A stretch of DNA of 64,000 nt, taken from positions 5,083,745 to 5,147,744 of the forward strand of contig NC_133494.1 in the NCBI RefSeq assembly GCF_025370935.1, read 5' to 3'. Under the pieces are notes generated by a model. It was not told where the DNA came from. It was given only the letters and a program-made list of their open reading frames with translations, and made no database searches. Positions 33,566 to 44,630 of this stretch are shown here, piece after piece. A program made the translations under genes and the position numbers. Every line of letters begins with the position of its first letter. The stretch's first letter is position 1. The stretch comes from Choristoneura fumiferana (taxonomy: Eukaryota; Arthropoda; Insecta; Lepidoptera; Tortricidae).

Positions 33566-34478
33566 GGCACCTGATATTACTCTGATAGCTTTGTTCTGTA
33601 AAATATCTAGTTTTTTTAGTGTGTGAGCTATTTATATAAGCAAAACAACTATAGTCAAAGTGGCTTCTTACAATAGCTTTGTACAAACAAGATAATGTTT
33701 GGGGATCAGCGCCCCATGTTACTCCAGCTAGGCATTTCATAATGTTAAATCCTTTTAATGCATTGGATAATATATATTTAATGTGCATTTCAAAAGTTAG
33801 TTTAGTATCAATTACCACTCCTAAAAACTTATGTTGGGGAACATTTGGAATGATCTCATCATTATAAGTTATAACATCAGTTGGATTGTCTTTTGTAAAC
33901 AATAATACACTACTCTTAGAAGGGTTAATTTTCAATTTTAGTATGTTGTTATAATAAGAGTGCAGATCTTTGAGGGCTTTATTAACATAGTTAATAGCTT
34001 GATCAATATTATAATTAATGCTGTATATGACCAAGTCATCAGCAAATTGTAGTACCTTAACATTATTCATATTTACATATTTACAAATTTCACTTGTATA
34101 TAAGTTATACAGCAATGGAGATAATGTGGCTCCTTGCATTGTACCTTTGGATACAGTTCGAGGTCCATACATATTATTGTTATGTCTTATATACAAAGTC
34201 CTATCTGTTAAAAAGTTATAAATCCATTTGCACAATAAGCCAGGTATTTGTAGGCTAGACATAACTTGTACAAGAATTGAGGGACTTACATTATCAAAAG
34301 CGCCTTGTACATCTAAGAAAACACAAGCAACACTAGATTTATTACATTTTGCATTTTTCAGGTCTTCGATGAGAGAGACAAAGCTGTCGGCACAACTTCT
34401 TCCGCGACGGAAACCATACTGAATTGGAGGGATAACGGAATTGGCTTCTATAAAATAGTCGAGCCGAGTTTTAATCAT
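33546..34478 (-). pseudogene. Retrotransposon ORF2 part 2, reverse transcriptase
   Basis: This frame segment carries the reverse transcriptase core. QYGFRRGRSCADSFVSLIED is motif 2a-like, VFLDVQGAFDNV holds the motif A aspartate, GTMQGATLSPLLYNLYTSE is motif B, and FADDLVIY is the catalytic motif C. The frame ends after a seven-base a-run on the sense strand (33611-33617), where one base too many shifts it away from the next segment. Confidence 0.9.
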
Positions 34479-34495
34479 ATTCTCAAAGATTTTAC

Positions 34496-36040
34496 CTAAG
34501 CATGAAGACAGAGAAATTGGGCGATAAGAAGTTGCGTCTTCAGGTGGTTTTCCTTGCTTATGTATTGGAATGACACATTGTGTTTTCCATGACTGTGGTA
34601 TGATTTGCAGTACCCAAAGGAATTAAGGATATTTAGAAATAGCTTTTGAACTGAAAGATCCAAATTCTTAATCAGTATATAAGGAAAGTCATCTAGACCA
34701 GGCGTTGTATTTTTACGAGACTGTAAACTGTGGATGAATTCTCTCCATGAAAAAGGATCAAGCAAAAACTTGGATGAATCGCGATTGTTGTTAAGGCAAA
34801 AATAATTTTCAAGATTCTCAGTGGAATTGTGATTATCATTGTTTGTTAATTTATCCAGTAAAGGGCCAATAAATTCATCATTAAGAGATTTATTAGTAGT
34901 TTTAATTCTTTTAAACATTTTAATATATTTCCAAATTAAACTAATAGGGGTAGTTCTGTTAAAACTGCCACAAAGCCTTCTCCAACTACACTTTTTTTCT
35001 TCTGCTATTGTTCTTTTTTTAATAGCATCTAGTTTTTTGTATTTAATGAAATTTTCTACACTAGGATTGTTTCTATAGAATTTTAATGCTTCATATGAAT
35101 CAATGACACTTTGTTCGCATTTACTGTTCCACCAAGGTGCAGGAGGCTTACTTCTAAAGTTAGAAGTTTTAGTAAATTTAGGAATGCAATTTAATTTTAG
35201 AGAGTTAAGCTGCGAACAGAATTGGTCATAAGTCTTGAGTGGATTTTGAGCATCTAACACTATATCTTTAAAATATTCTTTAGAAAGTTCACAGTACTTT
35301 TTCCAGTCAGTTTTATTGTATAGAAACTTTTCCATTGGGGCATTAATTTGATATTTATCAACGGACATTATAATATTTGTTATAGTAGGAAAATGGTAGC
35401 TACCCATGTTGTCATCGCTTACAGACCACGCGCAAAGTGGTGCTATATTCGGACTTGTGAAACTGATGTCTATTGCAGAGGGGTTGCAATTAGGATAATT
35501 TATTGTAGTAAAGTTACCATCATTAAGGATACACAAATTTAAATCGTCGATTAAATCGAATAATTGTTGACCGCGACCTTTTGTAGATACGCAGCCAAAG
35601 GCAATATGATGTGCGTTAAAATCTCCTGATACAAAGATTGGTTTAGGTAAATTATTTATTATGCTACGTAATCTATCTATTCTTATATTTCTGTCTGTTG
35701 GAGGCCAGTACACGCATAAAATGGTAAGGTCACCACTTTCTGTAGAGATTGATATTGCTATAGATTGAATATCTTCGTAAAAAGTAGTTTGTAGAGGCTT
35801 GTACTTAAATGATGGCTTTATTAAAATAGCGACACCGCCATGACCATTATCAGCATTGCGAAAATGTAAATTGTAATTTGGAATGTTGGTGATACGGGTA
35901 TCTGAAAACCAGGTTTCGTTAAGAAGACATATATCTATTTTATTTTTGTGTAAAAAATTTATTAGTAAGGGTTTTTTATTATGAAGACTTTGAATATTAA
36001 ACTGAGCGATACGAAGTTGTGAAGTTGTAGCTAGATCCAT
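34496..36040 (-). pseudogene. Retrotransposon ORF2 part 1, AP-like endonuclease
   Basis: This is the first frame segment of ORF2. An apurinic-type endonuclease domain occupies about residues 8-230 and shows NETW, SGDFNAHH and the SDDNMGSYHFPT region corresponding to the catalytic end. The enzyme nicks target DNA to prime reverse transcription. The remainder is the linker and the start of the reverse transcriptase. The frame is lost near 34620, where a one-base change moves the continuation to another frame. Confidence 0.88.
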
Positions 36041-36043
36041 TAA

Positions 36044-37189
36044 TTAAGGCAGGTTTTTGAAAAGTAAATCTTTGATAGATTTCGTCGTAACTGGAGAATC
36101 GTCTGCTTTGTTAGCAATCGCTATTAGAGTGCGCACAATAGTCATTGTCAAATCGTTATTGGTCATTAAAAGATTTTTTAAGTCAACTGTTTTTGAGGGA
36201 GAGCTTGTGGATGCCAGGTTTTTGGAATTGTTGTTTATTGTAGTGTCTTGTGGTTGTTTCGAGATAGGTTTTTGGATCAATGGAGGAAATTCATCCCTTT
36301 TAGAGTCTGTAACACTTGCATAAGTTATTTTGGTTTTCTTTTCTTGGATTTTTCTCATTTTAATGGGGCACATTTTAGAAATAGCTAAGTGAGCTCCACC
36401 ACAATTTATACAGCAGAGCTCAGTTGGTTTGTCACAATCTTTGTACGAGTGTTCACCTGAACAGCAGCTGCATCGCTGCTTCCCGTTGCATACTTTTGCA
36501 GAGTGGTTAAATTTGAAGCAGCGATAGCACTGCTGTAAGGGTGGGACATAGTCAAATACTCTGTAGGAAAACAGATCGTATTGCACACTATCTGGCAATG
36601 TATTTGACAGGAATGTAATACTCACTGTCTGTAGAGGTACCCTATTCTGACCGACTTTTTTAGTAAAGCGCCGTACCGCGACGATGTCGAAGCTGGAAGA
36701 CAGTTTACTGTACAACTCCTTATTGGAAATGTTTTGTGGTACATACCGTATTATGCCCGTTCGTTCTATTTGCGCAGCCGGGATATAAGCTTTCATGTTA
36801 TATTTTTCCATGAATTTGGTATTGTTTAAAAAGTTGTTCGCCGTATTATACTGCTTGAAGATCGCTGTTATTTTATTCGCATTTATTCTGCGAATGGCCA
36901 CCACACCTTTCACCTCCGCAGCAAAAATATGGTTCAGGTAAATTGGACTTTTGTTACCTAGCTTTTCCTTATTGTCCTTGCTCTCAATGAACACTTTAAA
37001 TTCGACATTTAACGAATTTTCGGGATACAACCTTTTATAATTAGGCTTTAGATAGGGTAAATACAAATCATCCTCGTTGGAGCCTTCTCCATTCTCCTCG
37101 GGCACTGATGCCCTTTTCCTGGCCTTGATAACTGGAGGGCTATCGCCTCCTCCTTCGTCACCAATCATGTTTAGAAACGTTTTGAACAC
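36044..37189 (-). CDS. Retrotransposon ORF1, gag-like nucleic-acid-binding protein
   Basis: This 381-residue intact ORF has an acidic N-terminal segment, a central globular RNA-binding region, and three zinc knuckles at about residues 220-275: CYRCFKFNHSAKVC (C-x2-C-x4-H-x4-C), then CSCCSGEHSYKDC, then CINCGGAHLAISKMC. It would package element RNA. Its stop is three bases before the ORF2 start codon, consistent with termination-reinitiation. The start chosen is the first ATG after the 5' UTR. Confidence 0.9.
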   Translation of the reverse strand: MFKTFLNMIGDEGGGDSPPVIKARKRASVPEENGEGSNEDDLYLPYLKPNYKRLYPENSLNVEFKVFIESKDNKEKLGNKSPIYLNHIFAAEVKGVVAIRRINANKITAIFKQYNTANNFLNNTKFMEKYNMKAYIPAAQIERTGIIRYVPQNISNKELYSKLSSSFDIVAVRRFTKKVGQNRVPLQTVSITFLSNTLPDSVQYDLFSYRVFDYVPPLQQCYRCFKFNHSAKVCNGKQRCSCCSGEHSYKDCDKPTELCCINCGGAHLAISKMCPIKMRKIQEKKTKITYASVTDSKRDEFPPLIQKPISKQPQDTTINNNSKNLASTSSPSKTVDLKNLLMTNNDLTMTIVRTLIAIANKADDSPVTTKSIKDLLFKNLP

Positions 37190-37639
37190 TTTTCATAACT
37201 TTTCAGCTGATAAAATCAAGATAGATCGCAAAAACAACTTAAATAAAACTCAGAGCGCGCGCTTCGTTTAAGAGTTCCCGCCAGAATCTATGTCAAAACT
37301 ATGAAACGTCATGTTCCGAACTGTTCAAGCTATATTTAAATCTGCCAAAAATTATGTACATAACATATAGTTATTTTCCCGAAGGCACAAGAAGTCTATT
37401 TTTACCGGTGCACGTTAGACAACATAATACCTATCTTTATTCGTTGTCCATTATCCATAGCTTTAGCTTTTCTTAATTGCTTAGTTTGGGCCTATGATAA
37501 TTATTTATTGCTTTTCACTTCGAATGAGAGAAAATTAAAATAGCGACAGTGGTTGGACATACAAATGTTTACTTACTATACTATATGTTTAGTATCATTT
37601 ATTTTGTTGTCGCCTAGATCCAACTACTACTACCTACTA

Positions 37640-37785
37640 GACAAATTCCGTACCTCAGCATTGCTGAGCTGCCAGCCCTTTCGGCTAGCTTTAGTAGACC
37701 TTAATTAAACATTAATTATAAGTACCTGATGTATGCTACCTACAAGTTTGTCGATTAAACTTTTTCTTTCTTTCTTTCTTTCTAA
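37640..37785. repeat. Retroposon tail with ttct repeat
   Basis: A conserved moth tail (cagcattgctgagctgccag) is followed by (tttc)n at about 37757-37783. Confidence 0.5.
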
Positions 37786-38542
37786 TAAGACTAATAAGGT
37801 AGGTAACTTACTCTGTAGGTACTCTTACTCATATAACATAGTAAAAGGCAATTCCAGATGCCAATTTTACAATTATTCGTAGCACAATCACTCCGTGAGA
37901 GTAATCAGCATTTCAGACCGACATACCGATTAAGTAGTTTGTTTTTATCGTCTCAACGACATCTCAACCAACTCTGGGGCCTGGGCCACTTTACGAGTAG
38001 GTGGGCATTTATTTATTTATTAGGCAAAAAAAACAAAACTATAAGATCTTATTCTAGCTCTTAGCTTAATAATGCACCTTGTACCTTGGGTGTATACCTA
38101 TAACTACACACACACATTTAGGAGGTCGTTACCTCTTATAGTGCTCAGGTGTACCTACCTACCATAAAAAATATTGGTCAAACGAGGATCTAGTTAGATA
38201 CCTAGTACCTATCGCTTATTCCAACTTTAATTTTTCTCCCTCCCGACTTTATAAAGAAATTGTAAAGTTTAATAAAAAGAAAATATAATTTGGACGTAGT
38301 TATGCAAACAGGAACCAACCCACAGCTCCCCCCAAAGTTTAGATAGTACTTATGCATTTGAAAGAACACTCAATGATAGGTATATTTTGATAATTTTCAA
38401 AGTCATCTGAAGTGCAGAGATTGGGTATTGAAATAAAAAGCAAAAAAAAAAACAATTTTACAGAGCTTTATTAAGTAAGTACCTACTTTAGTAACATAAA
38501 CAATCATTTCAATGGTCAAAAATATTTTTAATAAATTTAGGG

Positions 38543-38680
38543 ACAGTCAACGTCGTAAATAAGTGATCACTTTTGTACCTTGTCACTTTAACGTCATGTT
38601 TGAAAAGCCATACGAAATTGTATAACGTCTGAAAGCGACATAAGGTACAGAAATGATCACTTATTTATGACGTTGACTGT
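38543..38680. mobile_element. MITE, acagtcaacgtc family, complete
   Basis: Arms acagtcaacgtcgtaaataa and complement of about 38 bp surround a short loop. It is the same family as 14513-14602. Confidence 0.75.
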
Positions 38681-39584
38681 ACCTAGGTATAGCTTATCAT
38701 TTGGGATGTATGAAAAATAAACCAGTGTTAATACTGTAAGAGTAATGTTTGAAATTTAATATAGGTACGATAGCTATTTAAATTTTTCACTTTTTCTTGT
38801 TCGTTTACGACAAAATCGTTGGTACCAAATGGCTTTTTCAAGATAATAATTATAAAACAGTCCCTTACTACCTAGTTAGTAGGTAGACTAGTTACCTACC
38901 TAGATACCTAAGTGGTATCTACTCAATTTTATCACGTCATAAAATAAAATAACGCAATTCTAATAATGTTGGTAGCGTGAAACAATAATGTACCTACTAA
39001 TAGACACATTAAATATTTCAGGAAACTTCAGAAAGCTTGGTTGTAGAAATTGTGTTTGAAACCCATAAATTATGTTGTAAAGAATGGATTCTTCGAAGTA
39101 GCTGCATTACCCAGTCTTAACGTCGTTGGCGATCTGGGCTGAAAAATGTAAGAGGTGAAGAACATAAATATGAATATGTATTCTGTAGGTAGGAATCTTT
39201 TCGCAGCAAATGTGATAAATCCATACATCTGCCAAATAATTAATTAATCGATAAATTAATTCTGAAAAGGTTTCCTTCTGGTGCGTGATACAGTTTCCGA
39301 CTGAACATAACTCGTACACTTGAAAATATGAAATAAATATTTTTTAAGTAATTTGTGGTCTGCAGGCCTGACATAGGTACGAATAAGAGAGGAAACGTGG
39401 TGAGCTTTATCTTCGCGACTAAATCTAGCGTAGGCACCTACGTACCTATATGTAGGTACTTGTATGTGGTTCTCCTTGCTGTATATTATGTAGGATCAGT
39501 TGCAGAGTAAAAGCTACCCTCAGGTACGGTAGTACTGTTAGTTATTTTGTGCCTCAGGCGTGTTTGTACCGCCATTAAAGGGCA

Positions 39585-40454
39585 CTACTTAGTTGTTAAA
39601 GAGTTCATATTCATATACGCACAGGATGATTCCAATCTCACCGTCGTCCCAAATGTCGATGTGGTGGTTAGAGAGTCCGTGGTGGTGTCATATTCGGAGA
39701 CCGAGGATATTACGATTATGGGTCCACCAGTTCCCATCAATTTGTCCAGCAATTTACTTTCTGTTTGCTCCTCTACGCCGGCTCTGAATGAATCATCGAA
39801 AACCGTTACTATCGGCTACATTCTACTTTTATAGCTATAATTTAGGGCTAGGTGTTCTAAAGTGAATAGGCTATTCCAATGGCATGTTGTGAGTCAATTC
39901 CAGGATAAGCAGATGCTACTCGTAGTATGAGGTTTATTGCTGAGCGGCCCGTCTGGCAGCTCGCCCTCTCCGAAAAAAAAAAACCAGCATGAGCTCAGGG
40001 GTCTGAAATTTCATGCCACTGGGGGGGGGGGGGCTACAATAGAAATCTCTCGCCAGGCAGAGTTGTGCGGCCGAGTTGAGAAACTTCGATGGTGCGATGT
40101 AGGATTTGGAGTTTCTATATTTGCTCACAAGATGGTGCTAGGAGTCGCTACACTGTGTAAGTGATGGTAAGCCATCGGGTGGGATAGGTGGAGGGGTCAA
40201 TTACTCGCCAGTTTTAAATGAAAAAAGTATGAGTCTATGATGTCTGAAGCTAGACTATTATAATACCTATGCATCAAATACTTGTTTTATGATAACCTGG
40301 CGTACTCATATTGGATAAACTTGTTCTCAATGACCCTGGCTGGGGCCGGACGGCGTGAAGAATGCAGGCTGCAGAAGAAGTAGTTCATGACGTTCATCAC
40401 CAAAGCAGCAATGAACATTAGCATCATGATACGAAAGGTATTGGTATTCATCAT
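39585..40454 (-). CDS. Candidate two-exon gene, small membrane or secreted protein, unknown family
   Basis: Exon 1 (40297-40454) starts at the second of two possible initiators. It encodes a hydrophobic N-terminus (FRIMMLMFIAALVMNVMNYF) followed by a basic stretch. Exon 2 (39585-39783) follows acceptor attcag and encodes AGVEEQTESKLLDKLMGTGG, a valine/isoleucine strand, a Ser/Thr-rich run and a stop. The phases match (2 then 1), giving about 118 residues. The donor gttatc is weak. An in-frame ATG 16 codons upstream is possible. I do not recognise the family. The hydrophobic leader suggests a signal anchor or signal peptide. Another candidate gene starts divergently at 40896. Confidence 0.45.
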
Positions 40455-40895
40455 GCTTAGATAAGCAATTTGAGAGTTAAAACCTAAATTATCACTAAGC
40501 ACTACTTATCTAACTATTTCTATAATATTATCACGAATCATGTATTCATGACAATGATGTGACATTTACGTCATAATCTTTGGAGGTAAAAATAAAAGAA
40601 GAAAGCACTTTTTTAAACTTACCATAGGTACTAATACTTTTTGACTTGCCTTCTTATTGCCTAAAAAAGCCACAGAGTGGTATCTTACCATTCTCGTTTA
40701 AAAAAATCTACAATTTCTACGGGTGCTTGCTACTGTTTCTCGAAGAACATAACCTTTTTAGACATTTCCTTGACAATAAAAACAATAAACGTATTTTTGG
40801 TAACTTTGGCAATCACACGTGAGATGGAATATCATTTTGGCATGCACAAGTGTATACGTCCGGTTAATTTTTTTTTACCAAATTTTTGATTAATT
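40455..40895. promoter_or_regulatory. Putative shared region between divergent candidate genes
   Basis: These 441 bp separate the start codons of two inferred genes that point away from each other. It contains no clear TATA box on either strand. It is a plausible bidirectional promoter only if both genes are real. Confidence 0.3.
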
Positions 40896-42155
40896 ATGCC
40901 GAAATATTATAGGTTTAGAGCTACTACGCCACCCCGCAAGGCAAATTCACTGGAGGATAAGGATAAAGAAAGAGACTTTTTTAGGTAAGTACTTAGTGGA
41001 AAAGTAGGTGAAACATGATGACGTCTTGATGAGGTGACCAACAGTACAATACAGTACTTACCAAGTACTTACCTTGATTTTGTTTTGTCTAGGTAAAGTT
41101 GTTAGCCTAACAAAGATACTAAACAATTTCTCATACTAAATACACAGAAAGTGAATACTTTCTTATGTTAGGAAACCGAATTGTCTTGACTGACACTGAG
41201 AAATACATATGAAACCTATTAGAAAGCCATTACTATAAAAAATTCATGACTATTTCCTACTTATTAAGAGCCGCGGTGGCCTAGTAGTTTGACTTATCGC
41301 CTCTCAAGCAGGTGGTCGTGGGTTCGAGCCCAGGATCACATCTCTGAGTTTTTCGAAATTTATGTGCGAAATTAAATTACTTTTGAAATTAACCTCGAGC
41401 TTTACGACGAAGGGATCGTGAGGAAACCTGCACACACCGGTAAAAAAAGTAACGATGTATGTGAAAGTCCCGCAGGTGTCCGTTCATTAGACAGACACTG
41501 TAAGCCTCCGCTATGTCACGCACGGGTGTACGCCGGTTGTTTCATAAAAAAAAAATGAAAATGAAAAAGTTTATTGTTTATCATAAGTACTTGTACTATT
41601 AACCTGTGTATTAACTTATTCTGTGTCATAAGGTAGGTTAACAATGAATGAAGGTTGGGGCCACCTTAAGTTTTCTAGGATTTCATGTCATCTAATAGAG
41701 CAGCGAGCGCTCTGTGAAGCGGTATGGCTTTGCTCTATTGAAACCTATGGAAACAAGAGGCTCTAAGACCAGCGCTGACTAACATAGTACAGCCGCCATC
41801 AGAATTTGGGATCGTCCAAGAATAGAGTGCGTGCCGATATTTTTGATCATCTTGGCCGCTCCGAAATATCTGATGGCGACTGTACCAACCAAAACCAAAG
41901 CAAACTTAACCAAATAATTATCTCCCTAGGAACGAGAGGTCACACGAAAGGGACCTCACTCCAGCACAGTTGTGGTATCTACGCCGCACCGCGTGGCGGG
42001 AGGCACCTCTGGAGCCGCTGGGCCGCACCACACGGGCCCTCCCAGCCAAGTCCCTCAGCGCAGCCGCTGTCGCGCGTCTTACCGCTGCCGCCGCCGCTGG
42101 CCAACCAATCTTCGTCGTCAAGCTACGATCGAAAATCGTCACACAATACTTTTAA
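40896..42155 (+). CDS. Candidate two-exon gene, small basic protein, unknown family
   Basis: Exon 1 (40896-40984) opens with ATG and encodes MPKYYRFRATTPPRKANSLE and onward to a perfect ag-gtaagt donor in phase 2. Exon 2 (41930-42155) follows acceptor ccctag in the matching phase and encodes ERDLTPAQLWYLRRTAWREA, an alanine-rich helix-like run, then a hydrophobic/basic tail and stop. The total is about 104 residues, strongly basic. Exon 2 is markedly GC-rich against its surroundings, as expected of coding sequence. A MITE (41788-41884) sits 45 bp upstream of the acceptor. The family is not recognised. Other reading frames across exon 2 are also open, so the frame rests on the exon-1 phase match. 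Confidence 0.45.
41268..41554 (+). mobile_element. tRNA-derived SINE, diverged full-length copy
   Basis: It has the box A-like ggtggcctagtagtttgac and box B gggttcgagccc and ends in an a-rich tail. It lies in the intron of the candidate gene at 40896-42155. Confidence 0.8.
41788..41884. mobile_element. Short MITE of the gccatcagatattt family
   Basis: This 97-bp member has a deleted left arm. It starts tacagccgccatcag and ends gatggcgactgta. It lies in the intron of the candidate gene at 40896-42155. Confidence 0.65.
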
Positions 42156-42262
42156 TGATGCTTCAATTGTTCCCTGTCGGCATTTATTCCGAATTTCTGC
42201 TATGTACCGGACTTTCCTCAGTATTTCGATCTCTGGTTTTCTAGGATAGCGGTGCCGTCATA

Positions 42263-42400
42263 TAGTGGTCGTAATACAGCGGTAAGAACGTTGTCTATGT
42301 AAACAACGGTGTCAAGTACCGCTCTGTACGAAACGCGCCTATTTATTTACACACAGACAACGTTAGAGTGACGTCATTCACCGCTGTATTACGGCCGCTA
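42263..42400. mobile_element. Palindromic MITE, tagtggtcgtaatacagc family
   Basis: Arms tagtggtcgtaatacagcgg and its complement at 42381-42400 lie 105 bp after the candidate gene stop at 42155. Confidence 0.65.
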
Positions 42401-44049
42401 TTAAACAGCACCGTTAACCTAGGTAACCTGAGCTTATCGTTCACTCGACTCGCATTTATTACCTTAGAAAACACTCTTAGTGGTTCATCGCAATACAGCA
42501 ACGTTATATTATGAACTCACGCAGCAGCGTGCAATTCACATTTAATTAGCGTTCATTTAATATGAACTTTTTTATGCGTTTAATAGGCATTGGGTGAATG
42601 CCAGCAAAAGGCTTTAGGCGTTCAATATACAGGATGCGTTTGTGGAGCCACACTAAGTGTTTATCGCGGAATTTTGGAAATAAATGGGAAAGTTGCGAAT
42701 AAAATAATACAAGAAGCGAGCCGGAGAGCGCTGGTCTAAGTAGGTACCACTTATTAAACTGGCAATTTAATAACTAGGTACCTTCTTCGTAAGGCTTCGT
42801 CTAGGTTCTTATTCGTAATAATTATTACTCGTAGCCAGCAGTTAAATGCTTGCTTTTACACACACATTTTTGTCTCAATTTGTGCTTCAAAAAGTTCTCG
42901 AAAATAATGTTTTTTTTTTCGTATCCGTATAACGCGAGTGATTGAAATAAGTAGGAACTTTAAACTGCTGCTTAACGCATTCTCGATCTGCAATCAACGC
43001 GTTAGGTTATGTAGCCACTCCACACAAAAAATAAAACGGAGCGGATAAGTAAATAATATAATGTAACGCGTGCTTACCATAATTTATAGCAACAAATGGT
43101 TTCCTTATCGCATGCACTGCTGGCAACGAATGAGTTTTGGATACTTTAAAGATTTTGCCACATCTGTAAAACTCCAAGGCCGGGTGCAGATGCGTTAAAA
43201 AGTTATTTTAAATTTTGCTTTTAGTGTTAAAGTACAGATATTTATTAACGAATGTTGTTACAAGGTATCTAGGTACCTTTAAAATCGTAGTGCTGAAGTA
43301 GTTTTCGTGATAGTAAATTTATGGAGTTGTTTGATGTTGAGTTTTTGTCGATAATACTTACCTGTAATTTGGGACGTGTAATAAAATTATTAAAATAGAA
43401 GCAGTTCTTTCATTAACCCATTGACATGGAAATTCAACCTTATTTTTTTAGTTATAAGTTACAATATCCATTTTAATTAATCAAAATACTACTATTTAAA
43501 ATATCCTTTGTCAAGTATGTATTCGATAGCTGCTTTTGATTCTGTGGTAGAGTTCAAAAAATTAAATGGGCGGTTGGATGACTATTATAAGAAAGAATGT
43601 AGCTCTTATGTAGGTACGGTCAAAAGCATAAATACAGTAGAACTCGCTTAATACAATCACGTTTAATACGATTTCCCGCATAATACGCCATTTTATGCCG
43701 GTCCCTGCAATTTTAGGCCTGTTTTCATACATTTTTTCACGGTTAATACGACTCGCGTCCCGCTTAATTCGCCATCTAAAATTATATTATTATTATATTA
43801 CCCACTTTGCATCGTCGTTCAATGTTACCAACGTATTGGGTGAAAAAAATTGGGTCTAACCATGTCGTACTAATATTACGCAATATTACACGATTCTGGC
43901 GACACCTCCTGTATAGTATTAGTATAGTATTTATTTATTTGCCAGAATTATGGTACATGAAGATGATAGTACAAAAAATATAAATACAGAGCAGCACAAT
44001 TCACCATTAATAGGCATGCAAAAATTTAGATAAGTTTATAGCCCTGATT
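42401..44049. other. AT-rich intergenic sequence
   Basis: Nothing beyond a pogo-like fragment could be supported here. Confidence 0.5.
43640..43800 (+). repeat. pogo/Tigger-like left end fragment
   Basis: cagtagaactcgcttaatac followed by taatacgatttcccg resembles pogo-group termini. No matching right end was found. Confidence 0.25.
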
Positions 44050-44060
44050 AAGCGATCGGC

Positions 44061-44447
44061 CGGAGCGGAAGCCGTGGTGGCCTAGTGGAAGCCGTGGTGG
44101 CCTAGTGGAAGCCGTGGTGGCCTAGTGGAAGCCGTGGTGGCCTAGTGGAAGCCGTGGTGGCCTAGTGGTTTGACCTATCGCCTCTCAAGCAGAGGGTCGT
44201 GGGTTCGAACCCCGGCTCGCACCTCTGAGTTTTTCGAAATTCATGACCGGAATTACATTTGAAATTTACCACAAGTTTTGCGGTGAAGGAAAACATCGTG
44301 AGGAAACCTGCACAAACCTGCGAAGCGATTCAATGGTGCGTGCGAAGTTCCCAATCCGCACTGGGCCCGCGTGGGAACTATGGCCCAAGCCCTCTTGTTC
44401 TGAGAGGAGGCCTGTGCCCAGCAGTGGGACGTATATAGGCTGGGATG
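44061..44447 (+). mobile_element. Full-length tRNA-derived SINE with 11-bp target duplication
   Basis: It is flanked by aagcgatcggc at 44050-44060 and 44448-44458. The tRNA-like head has box A (gtggcctagtggtttgac) and box B (gggttcgaacccc). The body continues to gtgggacgtatataggctgg. The 5' end is preceded by a 20-bp unit repeated in tandem. Confidence 0.9.
44071..44170 (+). repeat. 20-bp unit x5 at the SINE 5' end
   Basis: Five consecutive copies of gccgtggtggcctagtggaa (the last ending gtt) include most of the Pol III box A. The array lies inside the target duplications, so it arose in the source copy, during insertion, or by later slippage. Confidence 0.92.
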
Positions 44448-44470
44448 AAGCGATCGGCTAATTGGTTCGT

Positions 44471-44630
44471 ACGGTAAATAAAGGACTTTAATTAATGATC
44501 ATGACCCACCATGGAACCTTTTCAAAGGAAAAGTCATTACGATTTCCATTGTTAATTAATGCAATGTCACTATGACGTTTACTGTGAAATGGTTCCATGG
44601 TGGCTCATGGATTAAAGTCCTTGACCATAC
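44471..44630. mobile_element. Inverted-repeat element next to the SINE
   Basis: ggtaaataaaggactttaat and gattaaagtccttgaccata pair, and ccaccatggaacc pairs with ggttccatggtgg further in. Confidence 0.6.

Larger units (their letters stand above)
32213..37289 (-). mobile_element. I-like non-LTR retrotransposon, nearly full length
   Basis: This element is flanked by a 12-bp target duplication (atgtcaaaacta at 32201-32212 and 37290-37301) and ends in a poly-A tail (t-run 32213-32229 on the plus strand). It carries ORF1 with three zinc knuckles and ORF2 with endonuclease, reverse transcriptase and RNase H. RNase H plus a gag-like ORF1 points to the I group of the I/Jockey superfamily. The 5' UTR is about 100 bp and the 3' UTR about 80 bp. 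It has the same orientation as VPS11, whose start codon lies 145 bp away. Two frameshifts in ORF2 are the only obvious damage. Confidence 0.93.
37302..39584. other. Intergenic region right of the retrotransposon
   Basis: AT-rich sequence with one retroposon tail and one MITE. No coding region was supported. Confidence 0.6.

Noticed and set aside
39547..39834. Plus-strand ORF of 95 residues
   Set aside because: It is the shadow of the minus-strand exon 39585-39783, which has a better splice context.
40021..40033. 13-base G run
   Set aside because: A simple homopolymer with no flanking structure; noted only as a likely sequencing-error site.
41806..42249. 147-residue plus-strand ORF
   Set aside because: It starts within a MITE and runs through the candidate exon in a different frame; the splice-compatible frame was preferred.
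44151..44230. Possible tRNA gene
   Set aside because: The A and B boxes belong to a SINE; no acceptor stem or anticodon arm can be closed.
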